This document shows, one piece after another, positions 38,450-48,259 of a stretch of DNA of 64,000 nt; position 1 is the stretch's first letter, and each line of letters opens with the position of its first letter. The DNA comes from Paraburkholderia fungorum. Its GTDB lineage: Bacteria; Pseudomonadota; Gammaproteobacteria; Burkholderiales; Burkholderiaceae. A model generated the notes under the pieces. That model searched no databases. It was given only the letters and a program-made list of their open reading frames with translations, and had not been told where the DNA came from. The DNA lies in NCBI RefSeq assembly GCF_900099835.1, contig NZ_FNKP01000001.1, positions 2,852,001 to 2,916,000 of the forward strand, written 5' to 3'. A program made the position numbers and the translations under genes.

Positions 38450-39064
38450 ATGGAAACGTCCCACGCACAAATCACCGGCCTGCTGTTGGCCGGTGGGCGC
38501 GGCATGCGGATGGGCGGCGTCGACAAAGGACTTCAACTGCTGCATGGCGAGCCGCTTGCCGCGCACGTTTTGAAGCGCCTCGCGCCGCAAACCGGCGCGC
38601 TGCTGATCAGCGCCAATCGCCATCCCGATACTTACGCTGCACTTGGTGCGCCGTTCGGCGCCACCGTCGTCGCCGATACGCTGCCCGGTTTTCCCGGCCC
38701 GCTGGCCGGCCTGCTCGCCGGGCTGCGCGCGGCCGGCACCACGTACGTGCTGAGCGCCCCTTGCGATTCCCCGTGGCTGCCCGCCGACCTCGCCGCCCGC
38801 CTCGCTCTGGCAATGGACTCGGCCCAAGCCGATATCGCGACCGTCACGACCGTCGACGGAGAGGGCCAGAAGTCGCTGCATCCCGTATTTGCGCTGCTGC
38901 GCACCACCCTCGCCGACGACCTCGCCGCGTTTCTGGACGCCGGAGAGCGTAAGGTTCGCGCGTGGTACGCACGCCACAGGGCGGTGGAAGTCGTCTTTGG
39001 CGACGAGCGCGCGTTTTACAATATCAATTCGCTACAAGAACTCGCCGACCTCGAACGTGATTGA
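38450..39064 (+). CDS. mobA: Molybdenum cofactor guanylyltransferase
   Basis: Couples GMP to molybdopterin to form the MGD cofactor of DMSO-reductase-type enzymes. The 204-residue nucleotidyltransferase has LLAGGRGMRMGGVDKGL at the N-terminus (signature and Lys), and later LSAPCDSPWLP and INSLQELADLE, all typical of MobA. The ATG at 38450 lies 16 bp after the moaA stop codon. Confidence 0.94.
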   Translation: METSHAQITGLLLAGGRGMRMGGVDKGLQLLHGEPLAAHVLKRLAPQTGALLISANRHPDTYAALGAPFGATVVADTLPGFPGPLAGLLAGLRAAGTTYVLSAPCDSPWLPADLAARLALAMDSAQADIATVTTVDGEGQKSLHPVFALLRTTLADDLAAFLDAGERKVRAWYARHRAVEVVFGDERAFYNINSLQELADLERD

Positions 39065-39139
39065 GGCCCCGGTAGACAATCCCGCTTCGGCCATACGGCA
39101 ATTGCTACTCCCGCCTCCGGTTGCGCCGTCCCGCTCTTC

Positions 39140-40453
39140 ATGACCACGCTTATCGAATTTTCCCGCTGCATCGCGCAGTACGATCCTCATGCGCTACCCG
39201 TTTCGGCCGCTCAGGCGATTGTTCGTCAGTGGGTTTCGCCGGTCACAGCCGTCGAGCGCGTGCCGTTGCGCGACGCGCTCGACCGCGTGCTCGCAACCGA
39301 TATCGTTTCGCCGATCAACGTGCCGTCGCACGACAATTCCGCGATGGACGGCTATGCGTTCAAACGCGCAGCATTGGCAACGGGCAATTCTGCGGATGAG
39401 CCCGCGGTCCAGCTGACGATTGTCGGCAAGGCGCTGGCCGGGCATCCGTTCGAAGGCGGCATCGACGTCAATCAATGCGTCCGCGTGATGACCGGCGCTT
39501 GCATGCCGGCCGATTGCGACACGGTAGTGCCACAAGAACTGGTCGAACGCAACGCCGACGCCACGTCGATCCGCTTCGCCGCCAACGCGGTCGCGGCGGG
39601 TGCGAACCGGCGCCTGGCCGGTGAAGATCTGGCCCGCGGCCAGGTCGCGTTGCGGGCTGGCCGCATCATGCGCGCGTCGGACCTCGGCTTGCTGGCGTCG
39701 CTCGGCATCGGCGAAGTTAGCGTGCGGCGGCGTTTGCGCGTCGCGTTTTTTTCGACCGGCGACGAATTGCGCTCGCTCGGCGAACCACTCGATCCCGGCT
39801 CGGTGTACGACAGTAACCGCTACACGCTGTTTGCGATGCTGCGTCGGCTGAACGTCGACACGCTCGACCTCGGCGTGGTGCGTGACGAACCCGCCGCGCT
39901 CGAAGCCGCGTTGCGCAGTGCCGCAGCCAGCGCCGACGTGGTGCTGACCTCGGGCGGCGTGTCGGTCGGCGAAGCGGATTTCACCAGACAACTGCTGCGA
40001 ACCTTCGGCGACGTCGCGTTCTGGAGCATGGCCATGCGGCCAGGCCGTCCGCTCGCGTTCGGCCGCATCTGGTCCGGCGAGCGGCCAGGCGTCGGACTGC
40101 CTGCGCTATTCTTCGGCTTGCCCGGCAATCCGGTCGCCGTGATGGTGACGTTCTATCAGATCGTGCGCGAAGCATTGCTGCTGATGTCCGGCGCAACACC
40201 GCAACCGCTGCCGGTCATCCACGCTAAAAGCCGTCAGGCGATCCGCAAACGCGTCGGACGCACCGAGTTCCAGCGCGGCGTCGCCGAACAGGACGAGCAA
40301 GGCATTTGGCACGTCACGCCCACCGGATCGCAAAGCTCGGGGGTCTTGAGTTCGATGAGCGAAGCCAATTGCTTTATCGTGCTCGGGCACGACGAAGGCG
40401 AGATTGCCGAAGGTGAGCGTGTCGATATCATGCTGTTCGACGGGCTTATCTGA
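39140..40453 (+). CDS. moeA: Molybdopterin molybdenumtransferase MoeA
   Basis: Inserts molybdate into adenylylated molybdopterin. The 437-residue protein has the MoeA domain order, with VPSHDNSAMDGYAF near residue 62, GACMPADCDTVVPQE, the GDEL loop (STGDELRSLGEPL), TSGGVSVGEADF and FFGLPGNPVAVMV. It follows mobA after 75 bp and ends the cofactor cluster. No molybdoenzyme gene is adjacent. Confidence 0.96.
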   Translation: MTTLIEFSRCIAQYDPHALPVSAAQAIVRQWVSPVTAVERVPLRDALDRVLATDIVSPINVPSHDNSAMDGYAFKRAALATGNSADEPAVQLTIVGKALAGHPFEGGIDVNQCVRVMTGACMPADCDTVVPQELVERNADATSIRFAANAVAAGANRRLAGEDLARGQVALRAGRIMRASDLGLLASLGIGEVSVRRRLRVAFFSTGDELRSLGEPLDPGSVYDSNRYTLFAMLRRLNVDTLDLGVVRDEPAALEAALRSAAASADVVLTSGGVSVGEADFTRQLLRTFGDVAFWSMAMRPGRPLAFGRIWSGERPGVGLPALFFGLPGNPVAVMVTFYQIVREALLLMSGATPQPLPVIHAKSRQAIRKRVGRTEFQRGVAEQDEQGIWHVTPTGSQSSGVLSSMSEANCFIVLGHDEGEIAEGERVDIMLFDGLI

Positions 40454-40570
40454 GCGGGCCGCACACGGCGCGTCGCGCAACATAGCAGCATTGGAAGCAC
40501 CCCCCAGCTTCACCCGCATTACCCGCAACACCTATTAACACCACGACCACGACACACGGGTTTGACTCAC

Positions 40571-40846
40571 ATGAAAAAACAGATTTCGTTTATTGCACCA
40601 GGACAGACGGCCAAAGCACTTATCCTGGTGTACCTGACGTTCTCGGTGCCGATCGTGCTGCTGGGCGTGCTGGTTGCATTTATTCGTTATGGGTCGGTGG
40701 AATTGAGCACGGTATTCAGCGCACTGCTGCTGAACGCGATTCTCGGCTTCGTGCTGCTGTGGATCGCCTGCCACGCGTACAACTGGGTGGCATCGCGCTT
40801 TGGCGGCATCGAGATTCACCTGACCGACGCCCCCGAAGAGGCGTAA
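40571..40846 (+). CDS. Small membrane protein of unknown function
   Basis: A 91-residue protein with a short basic N-terminus (MKKQISFIAPGQTAK) and two hydrophobic helices (about 15-38 and 46-68), then a short polar tail ending TDAPEEA. No family is recognised. The ATG at 40571 fits a normal start. Its TAA stop abuts the ATG of the GNAT gene (TAAATG), so the two are probably co-translated. Confidence 0.8.
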   Translation: MKKQISFIAPGQTAKALILVYLTFSVPIVLLGVLVAFIRYGSVELSTVFSALLLNAILGFVLLWIACHAYNWVASRFGGIEIHLTDAPEEA

Positions 40847-41329
40847 ATGCTCGCGACGATCCGCGCCGCCGCGCCTGAGGACACCAGCGCCATCTTCGCG
40901 CTGACCTACGAACTGGCGGAATTCGAGAACCTCACGCACGTCTTTGCCGCGACCGAAGACGGTCTGCGCGACGCGCTGTTCGGCTCGCGCCCGTCGATCG
41001 AAGCGCTGGTCGCGGAAAACGAAGGACGGCTCGTCGGCTACGCGCTGTTCTTCCACAATTATTCGAGCTTCGTCGGCAAGCGCGGCTTGTATCTCGAAGA
41101 CGTCTACGTCCAACCTTCGCAACGTGGCAGCGGTTTGGGCAGCGCTTTCCTGCAACGACTCGCGGCTCTCGCGGTGGAACGGCAATGCGGCCGATTCGAA
41201 TGGACCGTACTGGACTGGAACCAGCCGGCCATCGATTTCTATAAAAAGATGGGCGCCACCGTGTTGCCGGACTGGCGCGTGGTGCGCGTCACGGGCGACG
41301 CGCTCGATAAGCTGGCTGCGGGCGAGTGA
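40847..41329 (+). CDS. GNAT-family N-acetyltransferase
   Basis: A 160-residue acetyltransferase of the diamine/spermidine-acetyltransferase-like group. It has YLEDVYVQPSQRGSGLGSAF, with the acetyl-CoA pyrophosphate loop Q/R-x-x-G-x-G/A (QRGSGLG), FEWTVLDWNQPAIDFYKKMGA in motif B (quoted in part), and the N-terminal EFENLTHVF region seen in SSAT homologues. Substrate probably a polyamine or small amine; not proven. Directly follows the small membrane protein. Confidence 0.88.
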   Translation: MLATIRAAAPEDTSAIFALTYELAEFENLTHVFAATEDGLRDALFGSRPSIEALVAENEGRLVGYALFFHNYSSFVGKRGLYLEDVYVQPSQRGSGLGSAFLQRLAALAVERQCGRFEWTVLDWNQPAIDFYKKMGATVLPDWRVVRVTGDALDKLAAGE

Positions 41330-41361
41330 GTTTGCCTTTGGCCAGGCTATAAGGCCCAGCC

Positions 41362-42810
41362 TTACTGCTCCTCTGGGTCCACCCCCGACAGCGCATCGCC
41401 GATCAACCCGCTCGCCTCATCACCCGGCAATGCCTCGACGTCGCGCAGCTTGCGGGTCATCACGCGGGTACGCGTTTCCGCTGCTTCGATCGAACGCGTG
41501 ACCGTTTCCAGTTGCGCCTTGGTTTTCGCGAGCACGTCGCCGAATTTGCCGAACTCCGTCTTCACCGCGCCCAGCACCTGCCACACCTCGCTCGACCGTT
41601 GTTCGATGGCGAGCGTGCGGAAACCCATCTGCAAACTGTTGAGCAGCGCGGTCAGCGTGGTCGGTCCGGCAATCGTCACGCGGTAGTCGCGTTGCAGCAT
41701 GTCGCTCAGACCCGGCCGGCGCAACACTTCAGCGTACAACCCCTCGGTAGGCAGGAACAGCAGCGCGAAATCGGTGGTGTGCGGCGGCGACACGTACTTC
41801 TCCGCGATCGTGCGCGCTTCGGCGCGGATTCGCGCTTCGAGCGCGCGCGATGCTTCTTCCACCGCGACCGGATCGGCGCGCTCCTGCGCTTCGATCAGAC
41901 GCTCATAGTCCTCGCGCGGAAACTTGGCGTCGATCGGCAACCAGACCGGCGTATTCACGCCGCCCTGCTCCGCGCGTCCCGGCAATTTGATCGCGAACTC
42001 GACGCGGTCCGCGCTCTTCGGCACCGTCGCCACGTTTTTTGCGTATTGATCGGCGGTGAGCAACTGTTCCAGCAACGCCTCAAGTTGCACCTCGCCCCAC
42101 GTGCCGCGCGTTTTGACATTGGTGAGCACTTTCTTCAGATCGCCGACCCCCGCCGCGAGGGTCTGCATCTCACCCAGACCGCGATGCACCTGCTCCAGCC
42201 GGTCGGACACCAGCTTGAACGACTCGCCCAAACGCTGTTCAAGCGTGGCGTGCAGTTTTTCGTCGACGGTACGCCGCATCTCCTCGAGCTTGACCGAGTT
42301 GTTTGCTTCGATGTCCTTCAGCCGCGCCTCGATGGTCGCGCGGACTTCGGCAAAGCGCCGGTCGTTCGCCTCGGTCAACTGGCCGAGTTGCAGGCTCAAC
42401 GTGTCGCCGAAATGCTTCAGCGAGCGCCCCTGTTCGTCACGTGCCTGTTGCGCCTGGACCTGCAAACTCTGACGCACCGCGTCGAGTTGCTGCGCGAATC
42501 CATCGATCTTGCCGCCCTGCACCGTCGTCATGCTGCTGAATTGCGCCGCCAGCGTCTGCTGAAAGTGCGCGAAACCGCTGCTCTGCTCGGTACGCGACAC
42601 GCGCGCCGCTTCGGTGATGTCGTTACGCAGTTGCCGTTCAAGCCGCTCATAAGCATGGGCCTGCGTATCGGCGGCGACGTCGATACGCTGATGCAGCAGC
42701 TCGAACTGCTCCTCTTCGTCAGCGCGTTTGGGAGCGCGCATCAGCAACGCCAGCGCGATTATCAGCGCGACCGCCAGTACCGCGACGGCGGCCACCAGAA
42801 CCATGGTCAT
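41362..42810 (-). CDS. rmuC: DNA recombination protein RmuC
   Basis: RmuC limits chromosomal inversions and recombination at inverted repeats in E. coli, probably as a nuclease-fold protein. The 482-residue protein has an N-terminal membrane helix (about 4-24), a long coiled coil (about 30-240), and the RmuC domain with TRGTWGEVQLEALLEQLLT, WLPIDAKFPREDYE and LFLPTEGLYAEVLRRPGL. Its start overlaps the upstream dehydrogenase stop codon in ATGA. Confidence 0.94.
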   Translation of the reverse strand: MTMVLVAAVAVLAVALIIALALLMRAPKRADEEEQFELLHQRIDVAADTQAHAYERLERQLRNDITEAARVSRTEQSSGFAHFQQTLAAQFSSMTTVQGGKIDGFAQQLDAVRQSLQVQAQQARDEQGRSLKHFGDTLSLQLGQLTEANDRRFAEVRATIEARLKDIEANNSVKLEEMRRTVDEKLHATLEQRLGESFKLVSDRLEQVHRGLGEMQTLAAGVGDLKKVLTNVKTRGTWGEVQLEALLEQLLTADQYAKNVATVPKSADRVEFAIKLPGRAEQGGVNTPVWLPIDAKFPREDYERLIEAQERADPVAVEEASRALEARIRAEARTIAEKYVSPPHTTDFALLFLPTEGLYAEVLRRPGLSDMLQRDYRVTIAGPTTLTALLNSLQMGFRTLAIEQRSSEVWQVLGAVKTEFGKFGDVLAKTKAQLETVTRSIEAAETRTRVMTRKLRDVEALPGDEASGLIGDALSGVDPEEQ

Positions 42811-43796
42811 GAACGCGCCTTGCCGATAACGTCAGGGTTGATCGGATTCGGCGGACGACCCGCGCGCGGACCTTCACCCAACGCGGCAATCAGATTATCT
42901 GCGGCGAGATTCGCCATTGCGCGACGCGTGCTTTCGGTTGCGCTGGCAATGTGTGGCGTCAGCACGATGTTGGGCACTGTCAGAAGATCAGGATTCAGAT
43001 TCGGCTCACCTTCGAATACATCCAGACCGGCCGCCGCGATCTGTTTGGATCGAAGCGCTTCGACGAGCGCCGCATCGTCGACGATACCGCCGCGCGCGAT
43101 GTTCGTGAGCGTCGCGGTCGGCTTCATCTGCGCTAGTTCAGCCGCGCCGATCGTGTGATGGCTTTCCTTCGAGTACGGCAAGACCAGCACGACATGATCG
43201 GCACGCCGCAACAAATCTTCTTTCGATACGTAGGTCGCGTTCAACCCGGCTTCGATCTCCGGCGCTACGCGCGAACGGTTGTGATAGATCACCTGCATGT
43301 TGAAGCCCTTTGCCCGACGCGCAAGCGCCTGACCGATCCGGCCCATGCCGATCACGCCGAGCGTCGAGCCGTACAGGTCGCTGCCGAGAAAACCGTCGTA
43401 CGTCCACTTCTGCCATTTGCCCGCGCGCAGCCAGTGCTCCGATTCGGCGATACGGCGAGCCGTCGCCATCATCAGCGCCCAGCCGAAGTCGGCGGTCGAT
43501 TCGTTCAGCACATCCGGCGTATTGGTGCCAAGCACGTTCGCGGCGTTAAACGCAGCCATGTCGAAGTTGTTGTAGCCCACTGCCATATTCGACACCACGC
43601 GCAGGCGCGGGGCCGCAGCGAGAACGGCGGCGTCGATCGGTTCGCCCGCGGTCAGCGCGCCGTCTTTATCCGCGAGACCGCGCTTCAGTTCGTCGGCGGG
43701 CAAAACGTCGCCCTGATTCCAGTCGACCTCGAAATGCTGCTTGAGCCGCTCGATCACATCGGGAAAGATCGAACGGGCGACGAGGATTTTCTGCAT
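42807..43796 (-). CDS. D-2-hydroxyacid dehydrogenase (glyoxylate/hydroxypyruvate or 2-ketogluconate reductase)
   Basis: NAD(P)H-dependent reductase of the GhrB/TkrA type, 329 residues. It has the Rossmann motif GVIGMGRIGQALARRAKGF, the substrate Arg in NIARGGIVDD, the Glu in DVFEGEPN and the catalytic His in TPHIASAT. The exact 2-oxoacid is uncertain. A GGAG box precedes the ATG at 43796. It follows the NhaD-like transporter by 42 bp and overlaps rmuC. Confidence 0.9.
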   Translation of the reverse strand: MQKILVARSIFPDVIERLKQHFEVDWNQGDVLPADELKRGLADKDGALTAGEPIDAAVLAAAPRLRVVSNMAVGYNNFDMAAFNAANVLGTNTPDVLNESTADFGWALMMATARRIAESEHWLRAGKWQKWTYDGFLGSDLYGSTLGVIGMGRIGQALARRAKGFNMQVIYHNRSRVAPEIEAGLNATYVSKEDLLRRADHVVLVLPYSKESHHTIGAAELAQMKPTATLTNIARGGIVDDAALVEALRSKQIAAAGLDVFEGEPNLNPDLLTVPNIVLTPHIASATESTRRAMANLAADNLIAALGEGPRAGRPPNPINPDVIGKARS

Positions 43797-43838
43797 TTCA
43801 ATTCTCCATATAGCGCTTCGAGCGGAATTATCGCGGCA

Positions 43839-45356
43839 TCAAAAAAAGAGCCATCCGGTGACGATAAAAAGCGGCAGCAATATCGCACCGGACCAACCCA
43901 TGTAGGCGAAAAAACTCGGCATGCGCACGCCGCGCGATTGCGCGATGGACTTAACCATGAAGTTTGGTGCGTTGCCGATGTAGGTGTTCGCGCCCATGAA
44001 CACGGCACCCGCGGAAATCGCGGCGAGCGTGGTGGCGCCCGTGGTCATCAGCGTCGACGCGTCGCCGCCGGCCAGGTTGAAGAACACGAGGTAGGTAGGA
44101 GCATTGTCGAGAAACGAAGACAGCAGGCCGGTCGCCCAGAAATAGCGGATGTCGTACGGCTGGCCGGACGGGTCGTTGACCAGATGGACAAGGCCCGCGA
44201 ATCCGCCCGCCTCGCCTGCACGCAGAATCGTGATGACCGGCACGATCGTCACGAAGATGCCTGCGAACAGTTTGGCCACCTCTTCGATTGGCGCCCAGTT
44301 GAAGTCGTTGCCCGCGCGAGCCGCACGCGGAGTCAACGCGAGCGACAGCAAAGTGACGCCGGCTAGCGTGACATCACGCACCGCGTTCTGCAATGCCACG
44401 TGTGTGCCGAACACGTCGAACGTGACCTGCGGGCGCCACAAACCGCTCATCAGCACGAGTCCGATCACGACGGCGAGCAACAGAAAATTGATCTTGCCGT
44501 CGATACCGAACGGCAAGCCGTCAGGTGTCGGATCGACAAAACGCGAGTGTTCCTCTTCCCGCCGATGAAAGTAGTACGAGTCGAGCGCATAGAAGCCGGC
44601 CAACAGCACACCGCTGACGAACAGCATCGGCAGCGCGAGATGCGTCGTGGTCCAGAAGAAGTTGACGCCTTCGAGAAAGCCCAGGAACAGCGGCGGGTCG
44701 CCCAACGGCGACAACGAGCCGCCGACGTTCGCCGCGAGAAAAATGAAGAACACGACGACGTGAACCACATGCCGCCGGTTATCGTTCGCGCGCAGCAGCG
44801 GACGGATCAGCAGCATGGCCGCGCCGGTCGTGCCCATGACACTTGCGAGCAGCGTGCCCAGCGCGAGTATCGCCGTGTTCAGGCGCGGCGAGCCGTGCAG
44901 ATTGCCGCGCACGCAGATGCCGCCCGCCACCGTGTAAAGCGCGGTCAGCAAAACGATGAACGGCACGTACTCGTCGAGCATGGCGTGCACCAGCGAGCCG
45001 AAAGCCGCGCCAGCGCCAAACTGCAGTGCGAACGGAACGAGGAAAATGAGCGCCCACGCAGCGGCAATCTTGCCGAAATGGTGATGCCAGAATGCTGGCG
45101 CGACGAGCGGAAATAGCGCGATGGAAAGCAGCACGCCCGCAAAGGGCAAGCCCCAGAGCGCCGAGAGCTTTGCGCCGTCGAGCGTGGCGGCAGAGGCTGG
45201 TTCAGACCATCCCGCCAGCATCAATACAGCAGCGAGCAAGATGGCGGCCGACCCTGCCAGCCCCTTCAGATTCCCTGGCTCGCGGGCGTTAAAGGCGTTG
45301 CGGGCAACCCCGACCGCGCGCGCGCCGAAGCCCTGCTGCAGTCGCGCTTCAAGCAT
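43839..45356 (-). CDS. NhaD-type sodium/proton antiporter
   Basis: A 505-residue ion-transporter-superfamily membrane protein with about 12-13 helices. The NhaD-like features GTTGAAMLLIRPLLRAN, GGSLSPLGDPPLFLGFL, LDNAPTYLVFFN and GANTYIGNAPNFMVKS are present; the two paired re-entrant loops are typical of this group. The ATG at 45356 overlaps the lutC-like stop codon by 8 bp. Citrate- or arsenite-type transport is a less likely alternative. Confidence 0.85.
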   Translation of the reverse strand: MLEARLQQGFGARAVGVARNAFNAREPGNLKGLAGSAAILLAAVLMLAGWSEPASAATLDGAKLSALWGLPFAGVLLSIALFPLVAPAFWHHHFGKIAAAWALIFLVPFALQFGAGAAFGSLVHAMLDEYVPFIVLLTALYTVAGGICVRGNLHGSPRLNTAILALGTLLASVMGTTGAAMLLIRPLLRANDNRRHVVHVVVFFIFLAANVGGSLSPLGDPPLFLGFLEGVNFFWTTTHLALPMLFVSGVLLAGFYALDSYYFHRREEEHSRFVDPTPDGLPFGIDGKINFLLLAVVIGLVLMSGLWRPQVTFDVFGTHVALQNAVRDVTLAGVTLLSLALTPRAARAGNDFNWAPIEEVAKLFAGIFVTIVPVITILRAGEAGGFAGLVHLVNDPSGQPYDIRYFWATGLLSSFLDNAPTYLVFFNLAGGDASTLMTTGATTLAAISAGAVFMGANTYIGNAPNFMVKSIAQSRGVRMPSFFAYMGWSGAILLPLFIVTGWLFF

Positions 45357-46011
45357 CCTGTACGACGATGGCATGTACCCGATAAGGGCCGTGCGCGCCC
45401 AGCACGATGGTCTGTTCGATATCGCCCGTGCGCGACGGCCCGGAGACGAAATTGACGGCACGGGGCAACTCGCCGCGCTCTTTGCGGATCAGGCCAAACG
45501 CCTCTTCATGGCCCGCGACAATGCGCGAAGCAGGCACGATGGCAATGTGCGTTTCCGGCAGCAGTCCGGCCGATGCATAAGTCTGCGGCCCCGACAGCAG
45601 CACGAGCGTGCCGGTCTCGGCAGTCGCACAGAAGCAGCCGGTGAGACCGACTACATCGCCGTCTTTCGGTTTGCGGAATTCGACGCTCAGGCCCGCTTCG
45701 GCCCATTGCAGATCTTGAAGCGTTTGCCACGCGATAGCCTGCAGCGGCAAAGCAAGTTGTGTGAGGTAGCGATGTGCGGCGGCTGGAACGTCGGCCAAGG
45801 TCTGGACAGACTCGACCGTGGTAGCCATCTTCTGCGCTTCTTCGATGAAACGTGCGACCAGATCGCCGGGCATCTCCGGCCGGGGACCTGCGGGATGACG
45901 CGCCAGATAGTCCGCTGCGGCTTCGCGTTCGGAAGCTGACGGCTCCGGCTCACGCCCTTGCGCTGCGCGGATGCGCGCCAGGATGTTGCGGCGGGCAATC
46001 GATGTGTCCAT
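45349..46011 (-). CDS. LUD-domain protein, LutC-like
   Basis: A 220-residue protein of the LUD (lactate utilisation) family. It has the N-terminal ARRNILARIRAAQGRE helix, then VVGLTGCFCATAETGTLVLLSG, IAIVPASRIVAGHEEAF and NFVSGPSRTGDIEQTIVLGAHGP (each quoted in part as needed). LutC normally works with the iron-sulphur proteins LutA and LutB in L-lactate oxidation; neither gene is adjacent here. The ATG at 46011 is chosen over in-frame upstream codons with non-family sequence. Confidence 0.88.
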   Translation of the reverse strand: MDTSIARRNILARIRAAQGREPEPSASEREAAADYLARHPAGPRPEMPGDLVARFIEEAQKMATTVESVQTLADVPAAAHRYLTQLALPLQAIAWQTLQDLQWAEAGLSVEFRKPKDGDVVGLTGCFCATAETGTLVLLSGPQTYASAGLLPETHIAIVPASRIVAGHEEAFGLIRKERGELPRAVNFVSGPSRTGDIEQTIVLGAHGPYRVHAIVVQDA

Positions 46012-46183
46012 ATGCGAAATCCTCGTGTCACAGCCGTGCGATGTAACGAGGATTATACCGGCCGCCCTTCGCGCGAACACCCTGGCCGAACGGCCTGTTG
46101 CGCTGCATTCGACGCGCGGTGAAACTGGTCACCGCGCGACTCGAAGCATGGGTAAAACAGTTTGAAGCAAGCGTGAAGCGACG

Positions 46184-47380
46184 TTACTTCGCAACGTCCT
46201 CTTCAGGCTGGGCAATGCCGAACACCTGCCGCAAATACGCGAGATAGGCCTTGTCCTCGCACATGTTCTTGCCCGGCGAATCCGACAGCTTGGCCACCGG
46301 CTGACCATTGCAGCGGACCATCTTGATGACGATCTGCAGCGGGTTATAGCCGAGGTCGTTAGTCAGATTCGTGCCCACGCCGAATGCCAGCTTGCAGCGT
46401 CCGCGGAAACGTTCGTAGAGTTGCAGGACCTTCGGAATGTCGAGCGCGTCGGAGAACACAAGGATCTTCGTGCGCGGGTCGCAGCGGTTCGCCTCGTAGT
46501 GCTTGAGCAGGCGCTCACCCCAATCGAACGGGTCGCCCGAGTCGTGACGCGCGCCGTCGAACAGCTTGCAGAAGTACATGTCGAAGTCGCGCAGGAACGC
46601 CTGCATGCCGTACACGTCGGAGAGCGCAATACCGAGGTCGCCGCGATATTCCTTCGCCCACATTTCGAAGCCGAAGGTTTGCGAGTCGCGCAAACGCGGA
46701 CCGAGCGCCTGACATGCCTGCAGGTATTCGTGCGCCATCGTGCCGAGCGGCGTGAGGTTGTGCTTCATCGCGTAAAAGACGTTGCTGGTGCCCGCGAACT
46801 GCTCGCCCAGGCCGTCTTTCAATGTGAGCGTCACTTCCTCGTGCCATTGCTTCGAGAAGCGGCGGCGTGTGCCGTAATCGGCAATCTTGCAGTCGGCGAA
46901 TTCCGGACGCGCGCCCAGCAGCTTGATCTTCTCGACCAGACGGCCGCGCCCTTCGCTGTAGTCGGGCTTTTGCTGCGTGTTACGGAAATAGACCTCGTTG
47001 ACGATCGCGAGCATCGGAATTTCGAACAGGATCGTATGCAGCCACGGCCCTTTGATTTCGATGTCGATTTCGCCATTGCCCTTCGGCGACGCTTCAATCG
47101 AAATGTATTTCTCGCTCAGATGAAACAGCGCGAGAAATTCGATGAAGTCGCCCTTGATGAAGCGCATGCGCCGCAAATAGTCGAGCTCGTCGTCGGTGAA
47201 GCGCAGCTCGCAGAGCTTGCGCACTTCATCGCGAATCTCGCCGATATACGGTACGAGATCGACATTCGGTGTGCGGCAGCGGAAGCGGTACTCCACATTC
47301 GCGGCGGGAAAATGATGCAACACCACTTGCATCATCGTGAACTTGTACAGATCGGTATCGAGCAGCGAAGTAATAATCAT
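46184..47380 (-). CDS. pncB: Nicotinate phosphoribosyltransferase
   Basis: ATP-dependent enzyme converting nicotinate to nicotinate mononucleotide in NAD salvage. The 398-residue protein has the family start [31 protein letters not shown], the [15 protein letters not shown] loop, and [11 protein letters not shown] near the PRPP-binding site. Length fits proteobacterial PncB. It diverges from fdxA. No nadR-type or NAD riboswitch signal was seen in the 291-bp gap. Confidence 0.96.
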   Translation of the reverse strand: MIITSLLDTDLYKFTMMQVVLHHFPAANVEYRFRCRTPNVDLVPYIGEIRDEVRKLCELRFTDDELDYLRRMRFIKGDFIEFLALFHLSEKYISIEASPKGNGEIDIEIKGPWLHTILFEIPMLAIVNEVYFRNTQQKPDYSEGRGRLVEKIKLLGARPEFADCKIADYGTRRRFSKQWHEEVTLTLKDGLGEQFAGTSNVFYAMKHNLTPLGTMAHEYLQACQALGPRLRDSQTFGFEMWAKEYRGDLGIALSDVYGMQAFLRDFDMYFCKLFDGARHDSGDPFDWGERLLKHYEANRCDPRTKILVFSDALDIPKVLQLYERFRGRCKLAFGVGTNLTNDLGYNPLQIVIKMVRCNGQPVAKLSDSPGKNMCEDKAYLAYLRQVFGIAQPEEDVAK

Positions 47381-47671
47381 GATGGTGCGAACTGACCGCT
47401 TGAAAACGGAAGGCCTGACTCAACCCATGCGCTTGCGGCACGCCCCGTGCGCGCCGAATTGACGCATGTTACCCGAATGCGCTTGACTTCTGCGCGGCGG
47501 CGGGCTGCCGCACCGCTTACCTCGAAAAAGCCCGTCGCGCCAAGGCTATAAACTAATCACGAAAACATATAAAAGGCGTAGCCCGATGCTATATGCGCCT
47601 CTTGACGTTACGTTACAATAGCGCTTTTGGCGTTTTCGCCTCCCCTGATTCTGCATGCAGGAGCTGCCTGA

Positions 47672-47995
47672 ATGACTCACGTTGTGACCGAAAGCTGCAT
47701 CAAGTGCCGCTATACCGACTGTGTCGATGTGTGCCCGGTGGACTGCTTTCGCGAAGGTCCCAACTTCCTCGCGATCGACCCCGATGAATGCATCGACTGC
47801 GCCGTGTGCGTGGCCGAGTGTCCGGTGAACGCCATTTATGCCGAAGAAGACGTGCCGGGCGACCAGCAGAACTTCATCGAGCTGAATGCCGATCTGGCGA
47901 AGAACTGGCCGAGCATCACCAAGACCAAACCGCCGCTGCCGGAAGCCGAAGAATTCAAGGACGTGAAGGACAAGCTGGAACTGCTCGCGCGCTGA
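47672..47995 (+). CDS. fdxA: 7Fe ferredoxin ([3Fe-4S][4Fe-4S])
   Basis: Low-potential electron carrier of 107 residues. Cysteines 9, 17 and 50 can ligate a [3Fe-4S] cluster, and 21, 40, 43 and 46 a [4Fe-4S] cluster ([12 protein letters not shown]). The Azotobacter FdI-like C-terminal tail (about 60-107) is present. GGAG precedes the ATG. Redox partner unknown. Confidence 0.95.
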   Translation: MTHVVTESCIKCRYTDCVDVCPVDCFREGPNFLAIDPDECIDCAVCVAECPVNAIYAEEDVPGDQQNFIELNADLAKNWPSITKTKPPLPEAEEFKDVKDKLELLAR

Positions 47996-48065
47996 GCTTC
48001 GTAGCCGGCCACTAGCTGGTCAAGACCCTGCAAGATTCAAATTTAAACGAGATGAACACAGGGTA

Positions 48066-48094
48066 TTGACAGGCGCAAAAGCTGCCCCTACAAT
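48066..48094 (+). promoter_or_regulatory. Strong sigma-70 promoter for the tRNA-Asn genes
   Basis: TTGACA (48066-48071) and TACAAT (48089-48094) are separated by exactly 17 bp; start expected near 48101, about 20 bp before the first tRNA. This is an almost perfect consensus, as usual for stable RNA operons. Confidence 0.85.
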
Positions 48095-48121
48095 TTCGCT
48101 TCTCTGCTGTTGTTGTTCTGT

Positions 48122-48197
48122 TCCTCGATAGCTCAGTCGGTAGAGCGCCGGACTGTTAATCCGTAGGTCCCTGGTTCGAGCCCAGGTCGAGGAGCCA
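48122..48197 (+). tRNA. tRNA-Asn (anticodon GTT), copy 1
   Basis: Full 76-nt cloverleaf with encoded CCA: acceptor TCCTCGA/TCGAGGA, D-arm GCTC-AGTCGGTA-GAGC, anticodon arm around GTT in GACTGTTAATCC, T-arm with GGTTCGAGCC. Followed by an intrinsic terminator (48206-48235). Confidence 0.98.
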
Positions 48198-48205
48198 AGA
48201 ATTGC

Positions 48206-48235
48206 AAAGGCCCGTTAACCAAGACGGGCTTTTTA
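48206..48235 (+). terminator. Terminator after tRNA-Asn copy 1
   Basis: Stem GCCCGT (48210-48215) / ACGGGC (48224-48229) extended by A-T and G-T pairs, then TTTTT. Six strong pairs only, so some read-through into the second tRNA gene is likely. Confidence 0.7.
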
Positions 48236-48259
48236 ATGTAGATCAAGTTGTACTGCTGT

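Noticed and set aside
41512..43158. A 548-codon plus-strand frame opposite rmuC and the dehydrogenase gene
   Set aside because: Shadow frame with no motif or start signal; RmuC and the 2-hydroxyacid dehydrogenase account for the sequence.
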